From Endozoicomonas sp. OPT23 (GTDB lineage Bacteria > Pseudomonadota > Gammaproteobacteria > Pseudomonadales > Endozoicomonadaceae): DNA of 64,000 bases. The notes beneath the pieces are model-generated. The model worked only from the letters and a program-made list of their open reading frames with translations. It searched no databases and was not told the origin of the DNA. This document shows, one piece after another, positions 18,418 through 27,874 of the stretch. Position 1 is the stretch's first letter. Each line of letters begins with the position of its first letter. Location: positions 362,614 through 426,613 of the forward strand of contig NZ_PPFD01000007.1 in NCBI RefSeq assembly GCF_009653635.1. The letters are read 5' to 3'. Made by a program: the position numbers and the translations under genes.

Positions 18418-18600
18418 CACTACAACCTCTTTTCAATAGCCAGATAGCAGCAAGACCTGAATGCATCAGAATTCAAAAAAATCTGATCACCCTGAATATG
18501 TCAGAGGAAAGCCCATACATCAAGACTGATATCCTTCCGACAACCCTCATATAATAGACCTATGGCCGATAACCAATCAGTCATTTTTCAAGGGGGCTTT

Positions 18601-19974
18601 ATGACGATCAACCCGACAATTACCACAACCGTTAACCCCGTTGGCCCTATGCGGGTCTTATCCAACCGTGAAGTCAATAAACTACAGGACACCAGTCAGT
18701 CCGGATTACACTGTTTATTCCGACAATGTGCTCTGGCCATTCTCAATTGTGAAAAAGAAGGCGACGATGCTGCAGAGTTAATGGCGCAGTACAAAGACTT
18801 TGATATTCGAATCATCTCCGAGCATCGGGGCCTGAAGCTCGAGCTGATCAATGCACCGGCAGAAGCTTTTGTCGCAGGAAAACTGATTCGTGGTGTCAGG
18901 GAAAATCTGTTTTCCGTTCTGAGAGATATTCTTTATGTATCCTCTCATTTTACTGAAGACCCGCGCTTCGCTAACCAGGAATCCACTGATACTACTCATC
19001 TTGTGTTTCAGATACTGAGACACGCCAACGCTTTTATTACCCACCAAATGCCAAGTATCGTCGTTTGCTGGGGTGGCCACTCAATTTCCAGACATGAATA
19101 TGAGTACACGAAGCTGGTCGGTTACCAGTTAGGGTTGCGTGGCATGAACATTTGCACAGGCTGTGGACCCGGAGCCATGAAAGGCCCAATGAAAGGTGCA
19201 TACATCGGCCATGCCAAACAACGTATAGCCAAAGGTCGATTCATCGGTTTAACCGAGCCCGGCATTATCGCCGCTGAATCTCCTAATCCCATAGTGAATG
19301 AGCTGGTTATTCTTCCGGATATCGAAAAACGTCTTGAAGCTTTTGTACGACTGGGTCATGGCATTGTTGTCTTCCCGGGCGGTCCAGGCACCTGTGAAGA
19401 AATACTTTATATTCTCGGCATACTGATGAATCCGGCGAACAAGGAAATCCCCTTTCCGTTGGTATTCAGTGGACCCGCCTCAGCCAAAGAATATTTTGAA
19501 AAAATCGATGTATTCATCGGCAATACTCTCGGCCCGAAAGCCCAGGCAATGTACGAAATCGTGATCGATGACCCGGTAGAAGTCAGCCGTATCATGCGCA
19601 ATGGACTGGAAAAAGTGACCCGCTTCCGTCGTAAACGAGGCGATGCCTATTATTTCAACTGGTTACTGCAGATTGAACAGGCATTCCAGACTCCCTTTGA
19701 GCCGACCCATGACAATATGGCCGAGCTACAACTGGAAACAGCTCTGCCTCCGCATATTCTTGCCTCAAACCTGCGGAAAGCCATGTCCGGTATTGTCGCA
19801 GGAAATATAAAGGAAGACGGTGTTTCACTGATCAAGGCCCATGGTCCTTATCAACTCACTGGCGAAGCAGAATTGATGAAACAGATAGATCAACTACTGC
19901 AGTCGTTTGTTGACCAGTATCGAATGAAACTGCCCGGTAGCGACTATCAGCCCTGCTACGAAATCAACTGTTAA
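18601..19974 (+). CDS. ppnN: Pyrimidine/purine nucleotide 5'-monophosphate nucleosidase
   Basis: PpnN (formerly YgdH) splits nucleoside monophosphates to base and ribose 5-phosphate, and in E. coli it is a (p)ppGpp target. The 457-residue protein follows E. coli PpnN closely: NPVGPMRVLSNREV at the start, LKLELINAPAEAF, the Lysine-decarboxylase-like Rossmann core VVCWGGHSISRHEYEY, CTGCGPGAMKGPMKGA and FPGGPGTCEEILYILGILMNPANKEI, ending RMKLPGSDYQPCYEI. The frame is open from 18562, but AAGGGGG just before the ATG at 18601 and family alignment favour 18601. Confidence 0.95.
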   Translation: MTINPTITTTVNPVGPMRVLSNREVNKLQDTSQSGLHCLFRQCALAILNCEKEGDDAAELMAQYKDFDIRIISEHRGLKLELINAPAEAFVAGKLIRGVRENLFSVLRDILYVSSHFTEDPRFANQESTDTTHLVFQILRHANAFITHQMPSIVVCWGGHSISRHEYEYTKLVGYQLGLRGMNICTGCGPGAMKGPMKGAYIGHAKQRIAKGRFIGLTEPGIIAAESPNPIVNELVILPDIEKRLEAFVRLGHGIVVFPGGPGTCEEILYILGILMNPANKEIPFPLVFSGPASAKEYFEKIDVFIGNTLGPKAQAMYEIVIDDPVEVSRIMRNGLEKVTRFRRKRGDAYYFNWLLQIEQAFQTPFEPTHDNMAELQLETALPPHILASNLRKAMSGIVAGNIKEDGVSLIKAHGPYQLTGEAELMKQIDQLLQSFVDQYRMKLPGSDYQPCYEINC

Positions 19975-19985
19975 TCCATCCTGCA

Positions 19986-20020
19986 GCTATACAGAACAAT
20001 GCTTTATTGTTCTGTATAGC
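19986..20020 (+). terminator. Strong stem-loop after ppnN
   Basis: A perfect 15-bp stem: GCTATACAGAACAAT (19986-20000) and its complement (20006-20020) with loop GCTTT. The following TTCTCTAAAT is only weakly T-rich. Probable terminator. Confidence 0.65.
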
Positions 20021-20463
20021 TTCTCTAAATAGTCCCTTTGCAGGTACTCTTTTCCAACCACGCACAAAACCGAGCAATATTCACCCTGTTTATACTCGGG
20101 ATAACGGAATCTACTTAACTTGCATATAGCTATCCGCTATACTGCCCGCGCCACCGGCTGATGAAAGCAGGTTGCCTAACCATATCAGAGCAACCGCAAC
20201 ACAATAATTCCACCGGTTTTCAGCCGCCAGTCGAGGTTAAACTGGATAAGAAAAGGTTCTGCTATCCTGCTTTTGCCGAGAACTACAGGCGAGAGAAACA
20301 ACTGCAGTAACCATTCACCAGTTAAATATCCATCGCACCTCACTGGCCACAAGATTCAACAAAGGACATCTGTCACTTCCTGTCCTGTCTCGGGACATCC
20401 TGTCTCAGGATGCTCGTCTCTGGATCATGACAGGCAGGCAGCACAGATGATGAGGGTAGATCA
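20021..20463 (+). promoter_or_regulatory. Long acnB leader with candidate promoter and hairpin
   Basis: A 440-base gene-free stretch. A candidate sigma-70 promoter is TTAACT (20115-20120), 17-bp spacer, TATACT (20138-20143). If used, the acnB 5' UTR would be about 310 bases. Near its end CATCCTG (20396-20402) and CAGGATG (20406-20412) form a 7-bp hairpin, preceded by a run of TGTCC/TGTCTC repeats. An open frame at 20273-20470 is unconvincing. No known riboswitch pattern was recognised. Confidence 0.35.
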
Positions 20464-23055
20464 GTGCTAGAAGCTTACAGAAAACACGTCGAAGAGCGTG
20501 CCGCAGAAGGTGTACCACCTAAACCACTCAATGCTGAACAGGTTACAGACCTAGTTGAGCTACTGAAAAACCCACCTGCAGGTGAAGAAGAATACCTGCT
20601 CAACCTGCTGGAAAATCGCATTCCTCCCGGTGTTGACGAAGCGGCCTATGTAAAGGCCGGTTTCCTGTCCGCCATTGCCAAGAACGAAGTGGAATCACCA
20701 CTGGTTGACACCAGAAAAGCCGTTGAGCTGCTGGGCACCATGCTGGGTGGTTACAACATCGAAACTCTGGTTGGCCTGCTGGACAGCGCCGAGCTGGGTG
20801 AACTGGCGGCCGAACAGCTGAAGAAGACCCTGCTGGTCTTTGATACATTCCATGACGTGGAAGAAAAGGCCAAAGAAGGTAACAGCAACGCTGCTGCCGT
20901 TCTGAAATCCTGGGCTGAAGCCGAATGGTTCACCAGCCGTCCTGCTGTGGCAGAAAGCACCAAGGTTGCCGTGTTCAAGGTAACCGGTGAAACCAACACG
21001 GACGACCTGTCTCCAGCGCCTGATGCCTGGTCCCGTCCGGACATTCCTGTACACGCTAATGCCATGTACAAGATGACCCGTGATGGTCTGACACCAGAAG
21101 AGCACGCTGTTAAAGGTCCTCTGAAGCAGATCGAAGATATCAAGGCCAAAGGCCTGCCCGTTGCCTTCGTTGGTGACGTTGTGGGTACCGGTTCTTCCCG
21201 TAAATCTGCTACCAACTCCGTACTCTGGTTCTTCGGCGATGATATGCCGGGCGTACCTAACAAGCGTACTGGCGGTATCTGCATCGGTGACAAGGTTGCC
21301 CCTATCTTCTTTAACACCATGGAAGATGCTGGCGCCCTGGTCTTTGAAGCACCCGTTGAAAAACTGAACATGGGCGACGTCATTGAAATCCGTCCATACG
21401 ACGGCAAGATTCTGTCCGAGTCCGGTGAAGTGCTGTCCGAGTACAGCTTTAAGTCCGATGTCATTCTGGACGAAGTACAAGCCGGTGGTCGTATTAACCT
21501 GATCATTGGTCGAGGCCTGACCGAGCGAGCCCGTGAAGCTCTGAACATGGGACCAACCGACATCTTCCGTCGTCCGGTTGCACCTGTTGAGTCCAGCAAA
21601 GGCTTCACTCTGGCACAGAAGATGGTGGGTAAGGCTTGTGGCACCGACGGTATTCGTCCTGGCACTTATTGTGAGCCAAAGATGACCACCGTTGGCTCCC
21701 AGGATACCACTGGCCCAATGACCCGTGACGAACTGAAAGACCTGGCTTGCCTGGGCTTCTCTTCCGACCTGGTGATGCAGTCTTTCTGTCACACAGCCGC
21801 TTATCCCAAGCCGGTTGACGTTGAAACGCAACACACTCTGCCTGATTTCATCATGAACCGTGGTGGTGTTGCCCTGCGTCCAGGTGACGGTATCATTCAC
21901 AGCTGGCTGAACCGTATGCTGCTGCCTGATACCGTAGGTACCGGTGGTGATTCTCACACCCGTTTCCCTCTGGGTATCTCTTTCCCTGCTGGTTCCGGTC
22001 TGGTTGCTTTTGCTGCCGCTACCGGCGTTATGCCGCTGGACATGCCGGAATCCATTCTGGTTCGCTTCAAGGGCGAAATGCAGCCAGGCATCACCCTGCG
22101 TGATCTGGTTCACGCCATTCCTCTGTACGGCATCAAGCAAGGCCTGCTGACTGTTGAGAAGAAAGGCAAGAAGAACGCTTTCTCCGGTAAGATTCTGGAA
22201 ATTGAAGGTCTGGAAAGTCTGACTGCCGAACAGGCATTCGAACTGTCCGATGCTTCTGCCGAGCGTTCCGCCGCCGGTTGTACCATCACTCTGTCTGACG
22301 AATCCGTGGCCGAGTACCTGAACTCCAACATCACTATGTTGCGCTGGATGATCAGTGAAGGTTATGGCGATCCACGTACACTGGAACGTCGTGCGAAGAA
22401 GATGGAAGAGTGGCTGGCCAACCCAAGTCAGCTGCGTGCCGACTCCGACGCTGAGTACGCTGAAGTGATTGAAATTGATCTGAACGAGATCAAGGAACCC
22501 ATCCTCTGCGCACCCAACGATCCGGACGATGCCCGCACTCTGTCTGATGTGGCCGGCGACAAGGTTGACGAAGTCTTCCTGGGTTCCTGCATGACCAACA
22601 TCGGTCACTTCCGTGCCGCTGGTAAACTGCTTCAGCAGAACAGCGATCCACTGAAGACCCGCTTCTGGATGTCGCCTCCAACCAAGATGGATAAGGCTCA
22701 GCTGGAAGAAGAAGGCTACTACGACATCTACAAAGAAAATGATGTTCGTACCGAGATCCCGGGCTGCTCCCTGTGCATGGGCAACCAGGCACGTGTAGAA
22801 GCCGGTGCAACGGTACTGTCTACTTCTACCCGTAACTTCCCGAACCGTCTGGGTGACGGCGCAAACGTCTACCTCTGCTCTGCAGAACTGGCTTCCGTTG
22901 GCGCTATCCTGGGCAAGATTCCATCTGCTGATGAGTACATGGAATACGCTCAGAGCCTGGATTCCATGTCCGGCGAAGTATACCGCTACCTGAACTTTGA
23001 CAAAGTTGACAGCTATCAGAAAGCTGCTGACGAAATCATCGCCAAGGCCAGCTAA
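20464..23055 (+). CDS. acnB: Aconitate hydratase B
   Basis: Catalyses citrate to isocitrate via cis-aconitate in the TCA cycle and may also bind mRNA in its apo form in E. coli. 863 residues, matching AcnB length. It begins with the HEAT-like N-terminal domain MLEAYRKHVEERAAEGVPPKPL, then the swivel domain (VVGTGSSRKSATNSVLWF), and the Fe-S binding region with Cys in VFLGSCMTNIGHFRAAGKLL and CSLCMGNQARV. Start codon is GTG, preceded by GAGG at proper distance. Monocistronic, closed by a Rho-independent terminator. Confidence 0.97.
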   Translation: MLEAYRKHVEERAAEGVPPKPLNAEQVTDLVELLKNPPAGEEEYLLNLLENRIPPGVDEAAYVKAGFLSAIAKNEVESPLVDTRKAVELLGTMLGGYNIETLVGLLDSAELGELAAEQLKKTLLVFDTFHDVEEKAKEGNSNAAAVLKSWAEAEWFTSRPAVAESTKVAVFKVTGETNTDDLSPAPDAWSRPDIPVHANAMYKMTRDGLTPEEHAVKGPLKQIEDIKAKGLPVAFVGDVVGTGSSRKSATNSVLWFFGDDMPGVPNKRTGGICIGDKVAPIFFNTMEDAGALVFEAPVEKLNMGDVIEIRPYDGKILSESGEVLSEYSFKSDVILDEVQAGGRINLIIGRGLTERAREALNMGPTDIFRRPVAPVESSKGFTLAQKMVGKACGTDGIRPGTYCEPKMTTVGSQDTTGPMTRDELKDLACLGFSSDLVMQSFCHTAAYPKPVDVETQHTLPDFIMNRGGVALRPGDGIIHSWLNRMLLPDTVGTGGDSHTRFPLGISFPAGSGLVAFAAATGVMPLDMPESILVRFKGEMQPGITLRDLVHAIPLYGIKQGLLTVEKKGKKNAFSGKILEIEGLESLTAEQAFELSDASAERSAAGCTITLSDESVAEYLNSNITMLRWMISEGYGDPRTLERRAKKMEEWLANPSQLRADSDAEYAEVIEIDLNEIKEPILCAPNDPDDARTLSDVAGDKVDEVFLGSCMTNIGHFRAAGKLLQQNSDPLKTRFWMSPPTKMDKAQLEEEGYYDIYKENDVRTEIPGCSLCMGNQARVEAGATVLSTSTRNFPNRLGDGANVYLCSAELASVGAILGKIPSADEYMEYAQSLDSMSGEVYRYLNFDKVDSYQKAADEIIAKAS

Positions 23056-23080
23056 GCCAGTTAATTAATTGGCTGACAAG

Positions 23081-23129
23081 AATCCCTGCCCTTACTGCTG
23101 AATAAGCTACTGAGTGCGGGGATTTTTTT
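23081..23129 (+). terminator. Rho-independent terminator of acnB
   Basis: AATCCCTGC (23081-23089) pairs with GCGGGGATT (23116-23124) with one G-U pair, followed by a run of seven T (23123-23129). Clear intrinsic terminator; the downstream thioesterase start lies 23 bases beyond. Confidence 0.85.
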
Positions 23130-23152
23130 CATCCGTCAAAAGGGAACGAACA

Positions 23153-23608
23153 ATGATAGAAAGAAAGCCCGAGCTGACAGAAGCCTTTCAACAATGGGTT
23201 CTGAGCAACATTCCCATGCTCAACTACATGCAACTGAGCTTTGATTCTTTTAATGAACAAGGGCTGGTGATGAGCTGCCCGCTGGAACCCAACATTAATG
23301 ACAAAGGCACCGGGTTTGGTGGCAGCATTGGTACTCTGGCGACTATTTGCGGCTGGACTTATACCACCATCCACGCCAAAGCAGCAATTGCTAACCCGGA
23401 AGCCATGATTGTCGAGCAGAGCATGAGCTTTAAAGCGCCAGTGACAGGATCATTCAAGGCAATTTGCAGCAGTAAAATACCCGACGATTTTTACCAGAGA
23501 CTGCAGGAAGGTCGCAGTGGCAAGCTGAATCTTGAGATCTTCATTCAATCTGAAGGTGTTGAAGCGGCAACCTACAAAGGCTTCTATATCGCCCGAGCCA
23601 AAAGCTGA
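23153..23608 (+). CDS. YiiD_C-type hotdog thioesterase
   Basis: A 151-residue hotdog-fold protein of the putative-thioesterase (YiiD C-terminal) family: IPMLNYMQLSFDSFNEQGLVMSCPLEPNINDKGTGFGGSIGTLATICGW carries the N-D-K-G-T-x-F-G-G motif of the family. A reading start at 23114 would put the terminator T-run in the coding region, so I use the ATG at 23153, which is preceded by AGGGA. Likely hydrolyses an acyl-CoA; substrate unknown. Independent transcription unit. Confidence 0.85.
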   Translation: MIERKPELTEAFQQWVLSNIPMLNYMQLSFDSFNEQGLVMSCPLEPNINDKGTGFGGSIGTLATICGWTYTTIHAKAAIANPEAMIVEQSMSFKAPVTGSFKAICSSKIPDDFYQRLQEGRSGKLNLEIFIQSEGVEAATYKGFYIARAKS

Positions 23609-23736
23609 ATCAGCAAAACACACCAGTAAAGTACCGGAGATATTCGCTAATAGGCCGATACAGGCTCTGATAGTTAAAAACGCTGATCAGATCGTCTGTT
23701 TATACTGAGAATGATGACTTTTTCATGGCTTAGGGA

Positions 23737-24864
23737 ATGAACCCAACTTCAGGTACCCATCAGAGCAAATCCACCCTGCGAATAGCAGGAAGCTGGATTA
23801 TGCATAAACTGCGCTCAGTCTTTACCTGGAAACGACGAGCTATTGTACTCGTTGACCCCAGAGTAAAGCTCAAAGAAAGCCGTGATACCGGATATAGCCC
23901 TTACAGCCATCTACCGGGAAGACAACTCAACCTTCGCAGCAAGCAACAGGTTTTTAACTACCCCAAATTTGCCGGAGCTCTTTCCAACCTCGGTATCAGA
24001 ACCTCACTTGAAGACGGTACTCCCAGACCCAGAGAGGAAACCCTTAATGAATTTCAGGGACTGCTCAGTGAACAGGCAAAATCAGCTCATGCTAAAGCCT
24101 TTAAGCACGGTTCAACCGAAGAACTGGTTGCACTGACCCGACTGAGAAACCTGATTCTCAGCAACAACTGGCCTGAAGCACTCAGCACATTATCTTCTGT
24201 GGTACAGCCACTTTGCCCACAGTTCGCCCCTTTTATAGAAGCATTAGAGCAGTTTCAAATTTCTACTCCGGCAAAGTACATTCCAGAAAAAGCAGAAGAC
24301 AGTTGGCGTGTGGCCAGTAAGCATATTGAGCTTATGGCTGGTGATATAACAAAGATCAACCAGGGACAGACTCCCATTACCGACACCATTGTCTGTCCGG
24401 TTCTTTCATCCCGAAAAAGAACAACCGGGATTCAGGACAGGCTGACCGAACATAATCCCATGATAAGCGACAAAAGCTTTATGAAATCGGTTCGAAAAAT
24501 GCACCCTGGGCAGTCAGAAATAAAAGAAACCAGAAGTCTTGGCAGACTCGGTTTTAATCATATTATCTTCAGTTGTCTGCCAGACCAGGACTCTGCCAAC
24601 CTTGATCAGCAACTGATCAGCACATACGAACAGGCTATCAGTGTTGCTCATCAACAAAAAAAAGCGTCAGTGGCTATCCCAATACTCAGTATTGGACTTG
24701 TTAGCTCCAGCCAGAGATCAGCCGTTATTGCTGTTCTGGCTGTTAAACGCTACCTGCAGAAATGCACCTGGGATAATCCTCCTCCCAAAATCCATCTTAT
24801 CTGCCCAGCTACTGAAGAAGGTTATGAGATTCAGACAATACTGAAACAGCACCTGCAACCTTAG
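23737..24864 (+). CDS. Orphan protein with degenerate macro-like C-terminal domain
   Basis: 375 residues. N-terminus 1-15 is Ser/Thr/Gly-rich, with no Sec signal; 20-190 is a mostly helical, basic region of unknown kind. From about 197 the order of elements is that of a macro (ADP-ribose-binding) domain: IELMAGDIT (202-205 GDIT is the usual acidic base-binding motif), TDTIVCPVLSS where VNAAN is normal, SLGRLGFNHIIFSCLPD for the GY-L-x-VIHAVGP strand, LDQQLISTYEQAISVAHQ helix, and VAIPILSIGL where P-x-ISTG is normal, then AVKRYL. The key Asn of VNAAN and the Gly-rich loop are gone, so catalysis is unlikely but ligand binding remains possible. It overlaps the convergent transglutaminase gene by 4 bases. 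Confidence 0.75.
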   Translation: MNPTSGTHQSKSTLRIAGSWIMHKLRSVFTWKRRAIVLVDPRVKLKESRDTGYSPYSHLPGRQLNLRSKQQVFNYPKFAGALSNLGIRTSLEDGTPRPREETLNEFQGLLSEQAKSAHAKAFKHGSTEELVALTRLRNLILSNNWPEALSTLSSVVQPLCPQFAPFIEALEQFQISTPAKYIPEKAEDSWRVASKHIELMAGDITKINQGQTPITDTIVCPVLSSRKRTTGIQDRLTEHNPMISDKSFMKSVRKMHPGQSEIKETRSLGRLGFNHIIFSCLPDQDSANLDQQLISTYEQAISVAHQQKKASVAIPILSIGLVSSSQRSAVIAVLAVKRYLQKCTWDNPPPKIHLICPATEEGYEIQTILKQHLQP

Positions 24865-26897
24865 AGCTGTCTCAATATTGATTTCAATTTGTCGATGCCT
24901 TCATGCTTATCAGCGCCATACACCAGCTTGCAGTAACCACTGGTGAATTGACTGACAACAGCGGCAAGTTCCGGAGACTGCTTTGATACTCTTTGAGCAA
25001 AAGCAAGCTCGGTCTCATCTGCTGATCGTTGAAATCCTCTTCTAGCCATCTTCTTACTGAATCGTTGGTACAGAGCCAGCTCAGCAGAAGCGGGTTTAGC
25101 ATTCTTCAATAACAACAGTGCCGATAAAAGCAATAGGAAGGCAATGGAAACAATAAGGGCCAGGGTTTGTTTCTGCAACAAATCACCTTTACCCAATAGA
25201 CTGGACAGAAATTCCCGCTGTTGTTCTTCCCGATAATTGATAACTGATCGCTGCCAGCGGTATTCCAGTTGCTCAAACGCAAGACGAATACCGTTCAGGA
25301 CACTGCTTTGACGATATCGATGCAGAGAAAGCGGGGAGTCGGAAAGAAACGAGCCCTCATTAGCCAAAGCAGCTTCCAGACCAGAATTAATTCTTTCCGG
25401 TGACACCATGGCGGTTGGATCGTATCTAAGCCAGCCCTGACCTTCTACCCAGATTTCAGCCCAGGCATGAGCGTCAAACTGTCGTACCTGAATCAGGTTT
25501 TCCTCTTCTTTAACCTCGCCTCCCTGATAACCGCCAACAACTCTGGCTGGCACGCCTGCAGCTCGCATCAGATAGACAAAGGCTCCTGCATAGTGGGAAC
25601 AAAAACCCTGTCGGCTATCAAACAGAAAACGATCGATGGAACTGCGTCCGGCACTGGTCAACAATGGTGGGTTGAGTGTGTAGAAAAAAGGTTCCTGCCT
25701 GAACATCAACATGACCCGGTCAGCCATTTTTACCGCATCGTTTCCTGACTGCTGCCAGAGCTGCCGGGCCAGCTTACGACTTCTGTCGTTACCCACATCA
25801 GGCGTTTGCAGATTGATCTTCCGCAACCATTCCGGCGGCTTTAGAGACACTGGTTCAGGCGTCACAGGCTGAATACTGTAAACTGTTCTGACATCAACGG
25901 GCTTATTGGCTTCCAGCCGCAAGGTTCTTAGCAAAGAGCTGTCTTTCGGCACACTGGCAGACTGACCCAGACTATACAGCCATGGCTTGCCGGTAGGCTC
26001 CATCATGATTTCATAATCAAAATCTGACTCTTGAGTCTGCCACCAGCCACTGACTACTGGCTGATTTGTTTTCCAGTCAGTCCTAGCCACTCTTGAGCGT
26101 TGAAAATCACTCTGCCGCCAGGTTTTACCATCAAAACGATCCAGTACTACCGCTCGCCAATAACGCTCTTGAGGAGCAGGCAGTGCAGAAGAAAATCTGG
26201 CTCGGAACACCAGCTCATCGGATTTACTCAAGCGAGCAATATCACCGGGCGTCATCTCATCGGTCAGTCCGGTACGGGCACTGTTATCAGGAAGCGGCAC
26301 AGACCAGAGCGGACCAATTCTCGGAACCAATAGGAACAGTATTATGGTTAGTGGCATAGCCTGCAGTGCCAGCATTCCCGCATAACGCAGGGTTGACGAC
26401 ACTTTTATACTGGTTGAGCGACGATAAAGACCTTGCTGAGCAGCAGTAAGAACAGCAATACAGGCAAAAAGGTAAAGTGTCTGCAACAGGGTCTGGGAAA
26501 ACAGCACACTACTGGCAATCAGAAAATAACCAATATAGACGACGACCAGGGCATCCCGTCGACTGCGCATTTCAAGCAGTTTAAGTGAGTAACCAGCCGC
26601 CAGAACAGCAACCGCTGATTCCAGCGATATCAAGGGTTTAAAACTGAAAGCAACCGTCACCATAGCCGCAACCACCAGCAGGCTTCTCAGCCATGTTGGT
26701 GGCCAGAAGCCACGTCCCAGCAGTATAAGAACTCGCCAGACAATACTCAGGACACTGACCGCAGAAATCGCTATTGGTATTTCCTGCCAGACCGGCAACT
26801 GAACCATCAGCAGCGCAACAATCAACCAGACAGTAGAAGCACGACTGACAAACTCCTGTTGAGGCAAAGCGCTATTCTTTGATGTTTTTTCAGTCAT
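24861..26897 (-). CDS. tgpA: TgpA-type membrane transglutaminase-like protein
   Basis: 678 residues. Four or more membrane helices occupy the first 200 residues (DUF3488), then a periplasmic domain, then the transglutaminase core: catalytic Cys in SRQGFCSHYAGAFVYLMRAAG, catalytic His in QFDAHAWAEIWVEG and Asp in WLRYDPTAMV. Another membrane segment (QTLALIVSIAFLLLLSALLLL) precedes a C-terminal cytoplasmic DUF4129-like tail. P. aeruginosa TgpA is essential and of uncertain substrate. The start ATG overlaps the stop of the DUF58 gene (ATGA), and moxR comes first, so the three genes form one operon. Confidence 0.92.
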   Translation of the reverse strand: MTEKTSKNSALPQQEFVSRASTVWLIVALLMVQLPVWQEIPIAISAVSVLSIVWRVLILLGRGFWPPTWLRSLLVVAAMVTVAFSFKPLISLESAVAVLAAGYSLKLLEMRSRRDALVVVYIGYFLIASSVLFSQTLLQTLYLFACIAVLTAAQQGLYRRSTSIKVSSTLRYAGMLALQAMPLTIILFLLVPRIGPLWSVPLPDNSARTGLTDEMTPGDIARLSKSDELVFRARFSSALPAPQERYWRAVVLDRFDGKTWRQSDFQRSRVARTDWKTNQPVVSGWWQTQESDFDYEIMMEPTGKPWLYSLGQSASVPKDSSLLRTLRLEANKPVDVRTVYSIQPVTPEPVSLKPPEWLRKINLQTPDVGNDRSRKLARQLWQQSGNDAVKMADRVMLMFRQEPFFYTLNPPLLTSAGRSSIDRFLFDSRQGFCSHYAGAFVYLMRAAGVPARVVGGYQGGEVKEEENLIQVRQFDAHAWAEIWVEGQGWLRYDPTAMVSPERINSGLEAALANEGSFLSDSPLSLHRYRQSSVLNGIRLAFEQLEYRWQRSVINYREEQQREFLSSLLGKGDLLQKQTLALIVSIAFLLLLSALLLLKNAKPASAELALYQRFSKKMARRGFQRSADETELAFAQRVSKQSPELAAVVSQFTSGYCKLVYGADKHEGIDKLKSILRQL

Positions 26898-27865
26898 ACC
26901 AGATCACCTGACTGCTTCTTCGCCAGCCCACACAGAGCCAGTATCGACAGACACTTTTCCAGATGCGCCTGCCCGGTTGCCGGATCAATTTTCTGCTCAG
27001 GCAGATCAAGACCAAAAGGGATCAGCTGCTGGTGACATACAAGACACCAACCTGTTATGACCGATAACTGCAGCTCAAGTCCGGTCACACCGGTCTCATT
27101 AAGTCGCAGCCAAATATCGGAACCGACATTATCCTGAAACAACTTGGTGTTCATTTCACCGCTTCTGGCATAGCCCTTCCAGTCCACATGAGTCAAAGCA
27201 TCGGAAGAATTAAAGCTTCTGACTCCGGCAAAACTTTCCTGTCCTGCTGTTGTTGCCTTACCCAACTGCTCACCTTCACCTGAGGCTGAAGGCAGGTCTC
27301 TTGAACTGTTTGCAGCAGGATAGATCAGCGAATGGAAATCCAGCTTCACCCAACTCCACGTACGACATAGGCCCAACGGGTAAACACTTTCGACTTTAAA
27401 GCGACCAGGCTGAAAGTAACCTCGACTGATGGTTCGGCAACCAAGAGATAATCGCTTTGACGATGAAAATGAAGTCGCTGTAGTTTCTTCATCGGGCCAG
27501 CCAATGGTTATAGCAACCCTTTCCCGACCTTCGGACTGAAGCTCCAACTCAACCTGCGTCGTCTGCCCTGCATGCACCTGTTCTGAACCCCGGGCGACAA
27601 CGGTCATACCTGCCAGATTTCTCCAGGTATGATAGATCGACAGCATAAACAGACTGATCATGAAGAAAGTAAGGCCAAATGCCAGACTGTTCTGATAGTT
27701 GGCAGCCAGCAGAAAAATCAGGACAGCAATACCCAGCCAGAGAAAACCGGCCCGGGTCGGCACAATAAATATACGGCTTTGGTCGAGCGTTACACGACTG
27801 GCTGAAGGAATACGTTTATCCAGCCAGCGTTGATAAGCAGCCTTAATAGAAGCAGGTAATTTCAC
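26894..27865 (-). CDS. DUF58-domain membrane protein
   Basis: 323 residues. Two close membrane helices (AGFLWLGIAVLIFLLAANY; LAFGLTFFMISLFMLSIYH), then a beta domain, then the DUF58 motif GVRSFNSSDALTHVDWKGYARSGEMNTKLF. DUF58 proteins accompany MoxR ATPases and are thought to be their substrates or partners. It is the middle gene of moxR-DUF58-tgpA, 9 bases after moxR and overlapping tgpA by 4. Confidence 0.9.
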   Translation of the reverse strand: MKLPASIKAAYQRWLDKRIPSASRVTLDQSRIFIVPTRAGFLWLGIAVLIFLLAANYQNSLAFGLTFFMISLFMLSIYHTWRNLAGMTVVARGSEQVHAGQTTQVELELQSEGRERVAITIGWPDEETTATSFSSSKRLSLGCRTISRGYFQPGRFKVESVYPLGLCRTWSWVKLDFHSLIYPAANSSRDLPSASGEGEQLGKATTAGQESFAGVRSFNSSDALTHVDWKGYARSGEMNTKLFQDNVGSDIWLRLNETGVTGLELQLSVITGWCLVCHQQLIPFGLDLPEQKIDPATGQAHLEKCLSILALCGLAKKQSGDLV

Positions 27866-27874
27866 AATAACGGT

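Noticed and set aside
20695-22608. A 637-residue minus-strand open frame and a 304-residue one at 20751-21665, both inside acnB
   Set aside because: They are antisense shadows of the acnB codon pattern, with repeats of Gln, Asn and Thr and no family features; acnB is certain.
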